Positions 1 to 7,628 of a DNA stretch of 64,000 nucleotides are shown piece by piece. The stretch is taken from assembly GCA_036873135.1 (NCBI GenBank), contig JAPTYO010000026.1, positions 4,010,001 to 4,074,000 of the forward strand, in the 5' to 3' direction. Made by a program: the position numbers and the translations under genes. The notes beneath the pieces are model-generated. The model had not been told where the DNA came from. It did no database searches and was given only the letters and a program-made list of their open reading frames with translations. This DNA comes from Clarkia xantiana subsp. parviflora. Its lineage: Eukaryota > Streptophyta > Magnoliopsida > Myrtales > Onagraceae. Each line of letters starts with the position of its first letter. Position 1 is the first letter of the stretch.

Positions 1-28
1 GGAGGAGGAGTTACCTCCACCTCCGTCG

Positions 29-1050
29 ATGGAGAGTCGGGACGGGCAAGAGGCCCAACCTGGGCACCAGGACAAGAGCAAGGAGCCTGCCCTATCGGAA
101 CAATTCGTGGTCGATGGCCCTGGACCTGTGCAGCATAGGACCATTCCTCTCAATGGGCCTATCACCCCCGACCAGGTGGTGAAGATTGTGAACATTTGCA
201 TGGGCGACCAGAAGAAGATGATGATGGAGCTGAGGGATCGATCCACTCATCCCTTCGTCCCTTGATTGGTGAACACCACTGCCCCGCCAGGACTGGGCAT
301 CCCGACAATTAAGGAGTACGATGGCGAGGGAGAACCCGTTCGTCATGTCCAGAAGCATGTCATGGATTGTTTAGGCAGAGCCCCGAATGATGATATCGTG
401 TGAGTTTTGTTCCCAGGCACACTCGGTGAGAGGGTCCTGACGTGGTTCTTCAGCCTTCCCCCAGAGTGCATCTCTAGCTGGACCCAGATGCATGATCGAT
501 TCATCCAGCAGTACCAGGGCTGTCGGCGTCTCCTGAAAAGCGCGAGGTTCCTAGCGGAGGTGGTACAGAGGCCCGACGAATCTCTGGCGCATTACTACCA
601 GAGGTACACTGCCAGCGTGGCCGAGATTGATGAGGAAATGACGGAGGGAGTGACTATCCGTACCTTCATTCGGAACCTGACTGCACCGTATAGTTCCGAC
701 CTGATGCACAGCGTAGCTGAGAAGGCTGTGTTGATCATGGAGGCGCTGCAGAAGAGAGTGAAGTAGCAAATCGATGTCCAGGAGTCGAAGATAGCTGCCG
801 GAGACCTCGATCCTCCAAAACCAAACAAGGGGAAGCAGTCGTTCAAACCCTCGGACGATCACAGGAGGAAAGATAAACCCGATAATAGTCGGGGTCGAGG
901 TCGCCCCGATCGGAGGGAAGACAAGCGTTCCTCGAAGTCGGACAAGCGGAGGACCACTACACCCCTCTCATTTGTTCCATGGGTGCTGTGCTGGCGGTGA
1001 TGGACCGACAGGGTATCGCCATGTATCCCCCGAAAAAAGATTGAGAGTCC
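29..1050 (+). pseudogene. gag: Broken gag (capsid region) of B0
   Basis: The reading frame encodes a plant Ty3/gypsy Gag capsid region, recognisable by TWFFSLPP, a YYQRYTASVAEI stretch and TFIRNLTAPY. In the living element Gag would assemble the virus-like particle. Here the frame carries stops at 263 (TGA), 401 (TGA) and 764 (TAG), a one-base deletion near 948 relative to the B1 copy, and a further TGA at 1042 just before the zinc knuckle. It cannot make a full Gag. The same lesions occur in B2 at about 40761, 40899 and 41262, which is the main evidence that the two segments are copies of each other. Confidence 0.85.
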
Positions 1051-2138
1051 ATGGGAGCCCGCACTGATCGTTATTGTTGCTTTCACCGTGCCAACGGTCA
1101 CGACTCTAACCATTGTCGGAAGTTGAAGAAAGAGATTGAGAAGCTGATCCAGAAGGGGAAGCTCAAGGAATTTGTGGCAGGACAACGGGGACGATCCCGC
1201 TCCCGGTCCCGTTCCCGATCCCGTGGTCGATCCCCGAAGAAGGATAAGCCCGAGTCTTCCAATGCCCGCAAGGAGAAGCGGGGAACTATTAATGTGATTC
1301 ATGGAGGACTTGCTGCAGGAGGAGATACTACGGCAGCTCGGGAGGTCTATGCTTCTCGGATTCCCATTGCTGTGGTACTAGGCAAGAGGGCCCGAAATTG
1401 GACTCCGAAAGAAGAAATGGTGATTCCCTTCTCAGCAGAGGACCTAATAGGTGTGGAGACCCCGCACGATGATGCTTTAGTTGTGACCCTGAACGTGGAT
1501 GGGAACGAGATGAAACGAATCCTGACTGATGGAGGGAGCTCCTCCGATATTCTGTTCATGGATGCACTGGAGGCTATGGGAAAAACCAGGAAGGACTTAA
1601 AGCCCGCAGACTTCCCGATGGTCGGATTTTCTGGCTCCACCTCTTACCCGGTGGGGATGATTACTTTACCGGATGAGTTCGGTAGTGCCTGGAAGTCGGA
1701 GAAGAGGAACGTGGAATTCGTGGTGGTCAAGTCCGCGGGGACCTATAATGCAATTATCGGGAGGACTACCATCAACCCGCTGGGGGCAGTTGCCTCAACT
1801 GTCCATCAGAAGCAGAAGTTCCCGACTGAATCAGGGAGGTCCAGGGCGATCAGATAGCTTCCAGGAGGTGCTATGTCAATCCCACCCGAAGGAAGAATCG
1901 GGAGGCTATGAATGTTTACCAGACTGACGCTGATCCCCGAGAGGAGTTTGGGCGTCCCGCCCCGATGGAAGATTTGAAGGAGGTCGAGATTGATGGGCCT
2001 CAGAGGAAGGTGAAAATCGGGTCCGCTCTGTCGGAGGAGACGGCCCGAGAACTGATTGACTTGCTGAAGGAGTTCAAGGAGCTGTTTGCATGGTCCCCAA
2101 GCGACATGCCAGGAATCAGTCCCGATGTAATTACTCAC
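1051..2138 (+). pseudogene. B0 zinc knuckle, RS repeat, protease and RT linker (broken)
   Basis: One open stretch (1051-1857, 268 residues) begins just before a CHHC zinc knuckle of the form YCxFHRANGHxxNHC, followed by an arginine-serine repeat and the retropepsin-like protease. The active-site loop reads TDGGSSSDILF, with the catalytic Asp kept. A frameshift near 1830 moves the reading to a second frame (1908-2138), which carries the linker between protease and RT (GRPAPMEDLKEVEIDG). The frame is then cut by the A1 LTR exactly after the codons for a conserved Thr-His; the equivalent B2 pol resumes with Glu-Leu-Lys at 62498. Confidence 0.85.
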
Positions 2139-2836
2139 TGATGGGTCCGACTATTGCCGTCAGGCCCTTTAACGGCGAGGAAACGGCAAACAGGCCCACC
2201 AGGCCCATAGTAAAGGTCAAGATGACTTTGGAGAAGGGTGCCGACGAAGGGAGTCCTGATGAAATAAGGTCCCGACAGAGTCGGTCCCGACAGTCGAGCT
2301 AGAAGCTCCCGATGAGAAGCCTTTAAGTAGGCCCCGATGATGAATCCCTGAGAATGATAGGCCCTGTCACGATGACGAGGGGCCCCGAGCGGTGACACAA
2401 CAAGACAACTCTGGAGTCCCCGACGGGAGTCGGGACTCGTTACCAGAGGATAAAGCCAAGATGTGCGGGGCGTGGCCGAGATACGCGGAACTTGGTTAAG
2501 ATACACGGAGCGTGGCCGAGATACGCGGGGCACGGCTAAGATACACGAGATCGCGTCCGAGATATGGGGGATACGGGCTAACCACCCCTAACGGTTCTCC
2601 AGGTACCTGAGGCATCTCTTTGCCTATAAAAGGGCAAGAGATCACCTCAGAAAGACTTACGTTGAGTTGAATACACTTTGATATCTGTTACTTGCCAGTC
2701 AGACGAAGTACTCATTTAAGCATCGGAGAGGGATTCTGGGTCACCGCCCGGTCTATCCCCTCTTGCAGGATTACGTGGAGCAAAGGAGCTAGGATTGCCG
2801 TCAAGATCCGTACCGGAGTTCCACCGTGATCCAACA
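2139..2836 (+). repeat. 5' LTR of A1
   Basis: The 698-base LTR starts TGATGGG and ends CCAACA. It contains a TATA box at 2625-2632, an upstream array of 20-base units (2467-2586) and the conserved GCATCGGAGAGGG motif at 2720-2732. It agrees closely with the A2 LTRs at 42637-43331 and 61795-62492. The PBS follows one base after its end. Confidence 0.92.
2467..2632 (+). promoter_or_regulatory. A1 LTR promoter: 20-base U3 repeat array and TATA box
   Basis: Five to six units of exactly 20 bases run from 2467 to 2586, alternating between units with CCGAGATACGC and units with TAAGATACAC. The TATA box TATAAAAG is at 2625-2632. The arrangement looks like an enhancer array directly upstream of the core promoter; activity is inferred from position only. 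The same array is in both A2 LTRs. Confidence 0.6.
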
Positions 2837-2837
2837 T

Positions 2838-2855
2838 TGGCGCCGTCTGTGGGAA
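2838..2855 (+). other. Primer binding site of A1
   Basis: TGGCGCCGTCTGTGGG lies one base after the LTR end. The first nine bases (TGGCGCCGT) match the complement of a plant tRNA-Asp 3' end ending ACGGCGCCA; the rest does not, so the primer identity is uncertain. The identical PBS is used by A2, B2, D and C1. Confidence 0.75.
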
Positions 2856-2872
2856 TCAAACAAAAAGCTGAT

Positions 2873-4903
2873 ATGCCTTCTACTCGATCGATGGCAGCTG
2901 GCAAGAACAGAAGAGGACAATCCGGTGGTTCCCGTCACCCCACTGCAACGAACCTGAATTCAGTACCAGAACAAGGGGAAAACCAGAACCATCCCCCGGC
3001 TGAGCTCTCCCAGACAGGGGGGCACAATGGATCGCATCCCGAAGATGTTGCCCCTCAACACCAAGATAACAGGGGGCAGGAGGCTCCCCCAGCTGCAGAT
3101 TTGACGAGGGCCGTGGCAGAGGCCATGCCCATATTTCTGGCGGCTGTAGAGGCTCTCTTAGACCGAAGAGAGGCTGCAAGGAGGCAGGGGGAGATGCCCC
3201 CGCTGGAGGAAGCAACCCTACCAACAGAGGTTCGGAACGCGCAGGAAGCCCCGCCCCAAGGCCAAGACAGAGGCAGGGCAACCAGTCAGCCGGAGAGGTT
3301 CGTGGTTGACGGGCCAGGACCAGTACAACACAGGACCATTCCCCTGAATGGTCCCATCACTCCCGACCAGGTGGTAAAGATCGTGAACATCTGTATGGGA
3401 GAACAGAAGCCGCTGGTGTCGGAGCTGAGGGATCGATCCACTAATCCCTTCGTTCCCCGACTAATAGACACCCTCGCCCCGCCTGGGCTGGGTATCCCCG
3501 AGATTAAGGAATATGATGGCGAAGGAGATCCAGTCCGTCATGTCCAGAAGCATCTTATGGCGTGTCTGGGTAGAGCCCCGAATGAAGATATAGTGTGTAC
3601 ACTGTTCCCAAACACACTTGGAGAAAGAGCCCTGACCTGGTTCTTTAGCCTGCCCCCAGGCTGCATTACCTGTTGGGCAGACATGCACGACCGCTTCATT
3701 CGACAATACCAGGGCCGCAGACGTTTGTTGAAGAGCGTGAGGTCCCTAACCCAGGTGGTGCAGAGGCCCGACGAGTCGCTGGCACGCTATTACCAGCGGT
3801 ACACCGCCAGCGTAGCAGAGATAGACGAGGAAATCTCGGAGGGCGAGACCATCCGCACCTTTATTCGGAACCTGACAGCCCCCTATGGCTCCGACCTGAT
3901 GCACAGCGTGGCTGAGAAAGCTGTGTGGAATATGGAAGCATTACAGAATAGGGTGAAGCGGCAGATCGATGTCCAGGAGTCAAAGATAGCCGCGGGAGAA
4001 TTGGAGCCCCCAAAATCGAATAAAGGGAAGCAGGCGAGCAAGCCTTTCGACGATCGTAAGTCAAAGGGCAAACCTGAGGGCAGTCGGGACCGAGGCCGCT
4101 CGGGTCGGAAGGACGACAGACGTTCTTCAAGAAAAGACAAGAGGGAGGATTTTGACATTCCTCTCAACTGCTCCATGGCGGAAGTGCTGACAGTCATGGA
4201 ACGACAAGGTATCTCCAGGTACCCCCCGAAGAAAGATGGAGAATTCCTGGGGTCCCGCACAGATCGCTATTGTCGGTTTCACCGCGCAAATGGCCACGAC
4301 ACCAATCACTGTCGGGAGCTGAAGAAGGAGATTGAAAAGCTAATCCAGAAGGGAAAGCTCAAGGAGTTCGTTGGGGACAAACGATGCCGGTCCCGCTCTC
4401 GGTCCCGATCACGGTCCCGTTCCCGATCCCGCGATCGGTCCCCGAAGAAGAAGAGAACTGACCCAGAGTCATCCGGTGTTCGCAAAGAAAGACGAGTCAT
4501 CAATGTGATTCATGGAGGATTTGCTGCTGGAGGTGATACCTCATCCGCCCGAGAGGTTTACGCCTCTAGAATCCCTACGGCGGTGGTGCTGGGTAAAAGG
4601 TCCCGATCTTGGACCTTGAAAGAAGAAATGGTAATCTCCTTCTCGTATGAAGACCTCATAGGCGTGGAGACTCCGCACGACGATGCCCTGGTGGTAACCC
4701 TGGATGTAGATGGGTTTGAGATGAAGAGAATCCTAATCGACGGAGGGAGCTCCTCCGACATTCTATTCATGGATGCGCTGGAAGCCATGGGGAAGACGAA
4801 GAAATATCTGAAGGAGGCAAACTTCCCGATGGTCGGGTTCTCTGGCTCAACTTCCTACCCGCTAGGAGTAATCACCTTACCAGTGGAGTTTGGTAGCGGG
4901 TGA
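2873..4903 (+). CDS. gag: Gag-protease polyprotein of A1, ended by an in-frame TGA
   Basis: The ATG at 2873 is 36 bases after the LTR and starts with MPSTRSMAAG, as in the other copies; the longer frame from 2795 begins inside the LTR and is not the real start. The 676 residues contain a disordered N-terminus, the capsid region (TWFFSLPPGC near residue 260, TFIRNLTAPYGSDLM near 335), a CHHC zinc knuckle near 465-480, an RS repeat of about 20 residues near 505-525, and the protease with IDGGSSSDILF near residue 621. Translation ends at TGA 4901, where related copies have TGG, so the protease is cut short. A2 has the same TGA. It is the longest intact Gag in the window. It may be a decayed product rather than a functional one. 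Confidence 0.85.
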   Translation: MPSTRSMAAGKNRRGQSGGSRHPTATNLNSVPEQGENQNHPPAELSQTGGHNGSHPEDVAPQHQDNRGQEAPPAADLTRAVAEAMPIFLAAVEALLDRREAARRQGEMPPLEEATLPTEVRNAQEAPPQGQDRGRATSQPERFVVDGPGPVQHRTIPLNGPITPDQVVKIVNICMGEQKPLVSELRDRSTNPFVPRLIDTLAPPGLGIPEIKEYDGEGDPVRHVQKHLMACLGRAPNEDIVCTLFPNTLGERALTWFFSLPPGCITCWADMHDRFIRQYQGRRRLLKSVRSLTQVVQRPDESLARYYQRYTASVAEIDEEISEGETIRTFIRNLTAPYGSDLMHSVAEKAVWNMEALQNRVKRQIDVQESKIAAGELEPPKSNKGKQASKPFDDRKSKGKPEGSRDRGRSGRKDDRRSSRKDKREDFDIPLNCSMAEVLTVMERQGISRYPPKKDGEFLGSRTDRYCRFHRANGHDTNHCRELKKEIEKLIQKGKLKEFVGDKRCRSRSRSRSRSRSRSRDRSPKKKRTDPESSGVRKERRVINVIHGGFAAGGDTSSAREVYASRIPTAVVLGKRSRSWTLKEEMVISFSYEDLIGVETPHDDALVVTLDVDGFEMKRILIDGGSSSDILFMDALEAMGKTKKYLKEANFPMVGFSGSTSYPLGVITLPVEFGSG

Positions 4904-5398
4904 AAGTCAGAAAGGAGGAACGTGGAATTTGTCGTGGTTGATTCTGCGGGGACCTACAACGCGATTATCGGGAGAACCACCATCAATCCCCTAATGGCGG
5001 TTGCCTCGACTGTGCACCGGAAGATGAAGTTCCCGACCGACCACGGAGTCGGGGAGGTCAAAGGTGACCAGGTGGCTTCTCGAAAATGCTATGTCAATGC
5101 CACCCGGAGAAGGAGACGAGAGGCTATGACTGTCCTCCAGACAGACACATATCCCAGAGAAGAGTTTGGGCGTCCCGCCCCCGTAGAAGATCTGAAAGAA
5201 GTCGAGATCGACGGACCCCAGAGGAAGGTGAAAATCGGGTCTGCTCTAACTGAGGAGACAGCCCAAAAATTGGTGGAGTTGCTGAAAGAGTTCAAAGAGT
5301 TGTTTGCCTATCAGCCCCGACGTGATCGTGCACGAGCTAAAGATAGACCCCGCGATCAAGCCTATCACACAGAAAAGGCGCCCGATGGGCACGGATAA
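4904..5398 (+). pseudogene. A1 protease C-terminus and PR-RT linker
   Basis: This continues the gag frame after the TGA. It holds the C-terminal half of the protease (YNAIIGRTTINPL) and the linker to RT (GRPAPVEDLKEVEIDG). About 23 bases present in B0, B1 and D are missing near 5308, which shifts the frame; RT continues in the next frame from 5304. The same deletion is in A2 at about 45803. The last residues before 5398 are out of frame. Confidence 0.8.
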
Positions 5399-7394
5399 GA
5401 AGATCGCGATCCAGCAGGAGGTGGGCAGGTTGCTCGATGCTGGTTTCATTAAGGAGCTCCGATTCCAGACTTGGGTCGCCAACCCAGTGTTGGTTAAGAA
5501 GACTAACGGGAAGTGGCGAATGTGCGTGGACTTCCGCGACTTGAACAAGGCTTGTCCAAAGGATTGCTATCCACTCCCGAGGATTGACCAGCTGGTGGAT
5601 GCCACATCGGGACATGAGCTGCTGAGTTTCATGGATGCGTATTCAGGCTACAACCAGATCAAGATGGCCAAGGAAGACGCCCCCCACACTGCGTTCTATG
5701 CAGACAGCGACATCTATCACTACGATGTCATGCCTTTCGGGTTGATCAATGCCGGGGCAACCTACCAGCGGATGGTGAATAAGCTGTTTGGAGATATGTT
5801 GGGAGAAACCATGGAAGCCTACGTGGATGATATGCTGGTGAAGTCCCGACAAGCTGAGGATCACGTGCACAACCTCACCATGGCGTTTGAGCGGATGAGG
5901 CTCCATCAAGTCCGCTTGAACCCGACGAAATGCGCCTTCAGAGTCCACTCAGGGAAGTTTTTGGGCTTCATGGTGAGCCAAAGAGGAATTGAAGTGAACC
6001 CTGAGAAGCTGAGGGCAATCGAGGAGATGCAGTCTCCGATAAACCATCGGGAGGTGCAAGTACTGAATGGCCGACTAGCCGCAATGAACCGCTTCTTGTC
6101 CAAAGCCAGCGACCGATCAATGCCGTTTTTCGAAGTCTTGAGGGCCAACAAAAAATTCGAATGGACCGCTAAATGTGAAGAGGCGTTCCAAGCACTCAAG
6201 CAGCACCTTCGCACACTCCCGCCGCTAGCAAAACCGGTTCCAGGCGAGCCGCTCTTCCTTTATTTGGCTGTTTCTGAATTTGCCATTAGCTCTGTGTTAG
6301 TAAAGGTTGTCGAGGGTAATCAAGTCCCCGTCTATTATGTAAGCAAGGCATTTGCCAAATCTGAATTGAACTATCCCGCCGTTGAGAAGTACCTCTTTGC
6401 GTTGATAATTACTGCTCGGAAGCTAAGGCCATATTTCCACGCACACGAGATCACTGTGCTAACGAACCAACCTTTGAAGCATTTTTTGAACCGACCGGAT
6501 GCGTCGGGGAGATTGGTGAAATGGGCAGTAGAGCTCAGTGAGTTTCGAATACACTTTGCTCCAAGAACGGCCATCAAGGGCCAGGCATTGGCGGACTTTA
6601 TAGCAGAATCTACAGGCCCCGATCTAGAAGAAATGGGCCCTGTAGAGGGGGCAACCATGGAGGTCCCGACAGAAGAACAACCAGAGAGGGCAGAGCAATC
6701 AGAACAGCCAAACAAAGAAAATACCTGGGAGATGTACACGGACGGCTCCGCGAGTTCAGACGGGTCAGGAGTGGGCTTTTTGTTGATACCACCAGGTGAA
6801 GGTGAACCTCTCCGATACGCCTTGGCTTTAACATTCAAGGCCACAAACAATGAAGCGGAGTATGAAGCTCTTATCACGGGCCTAAAAATTGCTAAAGGCA
6901 CTGGAATCGATCACTTGAGAGTGAAGTGCGACGCAGCGTTAATCGTGAATCAAGTTCAAGGGCGATACGAAGCAAGGAGCCCGATAATGAAGAAGTATCT
7001 GCGAGAGGTACAAACCCTGAGAGAGAGCTTCAAAAGCTTCGATATCGAGGCTATTCCGAGGGAGGAGAACGTAGAGGCAGACGCCTTGAGCAAATTTGCC
7101 CTGGGGGCACCCTTAGAAGAAAATCGGAAGGTGCATTTCCTGGAGAAGGTGATCTTGTCAAACATCGACCCCACGCAGGTGTGCACCGTTGAAGCAAAAT
7201 CGGAGGAGGAGCCCACTTGGATGACCCCGATAGTCGCGTATCTGACTACAGGGGCAGTCCCCGAGGATAAGGTAGCAGCAGACAGGATATGTCGGATCGC
7301 GTCTAATTATGTGATGCTGGACAATCAGTTGTACAAGAAGGGCTGGTTTTCGACTCCGTATCTGAAGTGTGTAGCAGAACCCGACACCAACTGA
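5304..7394 (+). CDS. pol: A1 Pol: reverse transcriptase, two RNase H domains, start of integrase
   Basis: The 696-residue open frame starts at the frameshift and has no real start codon. RT is shown by the NGKWRMCVDFRDLNKACPKD, SGYNQIKM, MPFGLINAGATYQRM and YVDDMLVKS motifs (catalytic YVDD intact). It is followed by the native Ty3-type RNase H, in which the expected first catalytic Asp is absent (LAVSEFAISSVLVK), and then by a second RNase H with YTDGSASS, NNEAEYEAL and NVEADALSKFA, the double arrangement known for the plant Tat lineage. The frame ends at a TGA (7392) where A2 has CGA; a further 92 bases encode the start of the integrase zinc finger before the break at 7486. Confidence 0.88.
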   Translation: MPISPDVIVHELKIDPAIKPITQKRRPMGTDKKIAIQQEVGRLLDAGFIKELRFQTWVANPVLVKKTNGKWRMCVDFRDLNKACPKDCYPLPRIDQLVDATSGHELLSFMDAYSGYNQIKMAKEDAPHTAFYADSDIYHYDVMPFGLINAGATYQRMVNKLFGDMLGETMEAYVDDMLVKSRQAEDHVHNLTMAFERMRLHQVRLNPTKCAFRVHSGKFLGFMVSQRGIEVNPEKLRAIEEMQSPINHREVQVLNGRLAAMNRFLSKASDRSMPFFEVLRANKKFEWTAKCEEAFQALKQHLRTLPPLAKPVPGEPLFLYLAVSEFAISSVLVKVVEGNQVPVYYVSKAFAKSELNYPAVEKYLFALIITARKLRPYFHAHEITVLTNQPLKHFLNRPDASGRLVKWAVELSEFRIHFAPRTAIKGQALADFIAESTGPDLEEMGPVEGATMEVPTEEQPERAEQSEQPNKENTWEMYTDGSASSDGSGVGFLLIPPGEGEPLRYALALTFKATNNEAEYEALITGLKIAKGTGIDHLRVKCDAALIVNQVQGRYEARSPIMKKYLREVQTLRESFKSFDIEAIPREENVEADALSKFALGAPLEENRKVHFLEKVILSNIDPTQVCTVEAKSEEEPTWMTPIVAYLTTGAVPEDKVAADRICRIASNYVMLDNQLYKKGWFSTPYLKCVAEPDTN

Positions 7395-7482
7395 ATCCTG
7401 AAGGAAGTGCACGAGGGAATCGCGGCTTGTCACGAAGGGGCCCGATCCGTTTTGAGGAAGGTGTTGAACTTAGGCTACTATT

Positions 7483-7628
7483 GGCCGGACGAGCGCTCCG
7501 GCCTCGTCCGGACCGTTGGTGTTTTCGCGGAGTGTTCAGATTGAAGTTTCGATTTACAATCATTAACGGGGTGATAAAAATAAAACGATTCGGAAGTCAA
7601 CAGGTTCAAATTGGGCGTATATCCATCA
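7483..7628 (-). repeat. Inverted fragment of a C-family LTR (first ~146 bases)
   Basis: Read on the minus strand, this begins at 7628 with TGATGGATATACGCCC, the start of the C1 LTR, and follows it for about 146 bases with scattered differences. It is cut at the GC-rich inverted repeat of that LTR, where GGCC is shared with A1 pol. On its right it abuts the antisense gene of D. It is a remnant of a C element inserted into D and later truncated. Confidence 0.82.

Larger units (their letters stand above)
1..2138 (+). mobile_element. B0: 5'-truncated B-family Ty3/gypsy fragment (gag-PR)
   Basis: This is the interior of a Ty3/gypsy element entering from the left edge. It holds the Gag capsid region, the zinc knuckle, the protease and the start of the RT linker, and stops at 2138 where the A1 LTR begins. 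The five bases before that LTR are CTCAC, the same pentamer that flanks A2. The whole segment matches 40499-42636 with only scattered differences, including the same nonsense codons, so it is a duplicate of the B2 element rather than an independent insertion. The continuation of this copy's pol is not present on this side of the window; the equivalent continuation for B2 starts at 62493. Confidence 0.9.
2139..7486 (+). mobile_element. A1: A-family element, 3'-truncated in integrase
   Basis: A1 has a 5' LTR, PBS, gag-protease and pol, and stops inside the integrase zinc-binding region at 7483-7486, where the sequence jumps to an inverted C LTR fragment. The 3' half (rest of integrase, 3' UTR repeats, antisense gene, 3' LTR) is missing. 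It is near-identical to A2 (42637-47981) and sits at the same base of the same host element, with the same flanking CTCAC, so it is a duplicated copy of one insertion. The junction shares the four bases GGCC with the C LTR. Confidence 0.9.

Noticed and set aside
2795..2872. Extended gag start at 2795
   Set aside because: These 26 codons lie in the LTR end and PBS; other copies start at the ATG equivalent to 2873.
5304..5306. Separate start codon for Pol
   Set aside because: The codon is TTG at the frameshift point; the open frame simply begins there after a 23-base deletion.
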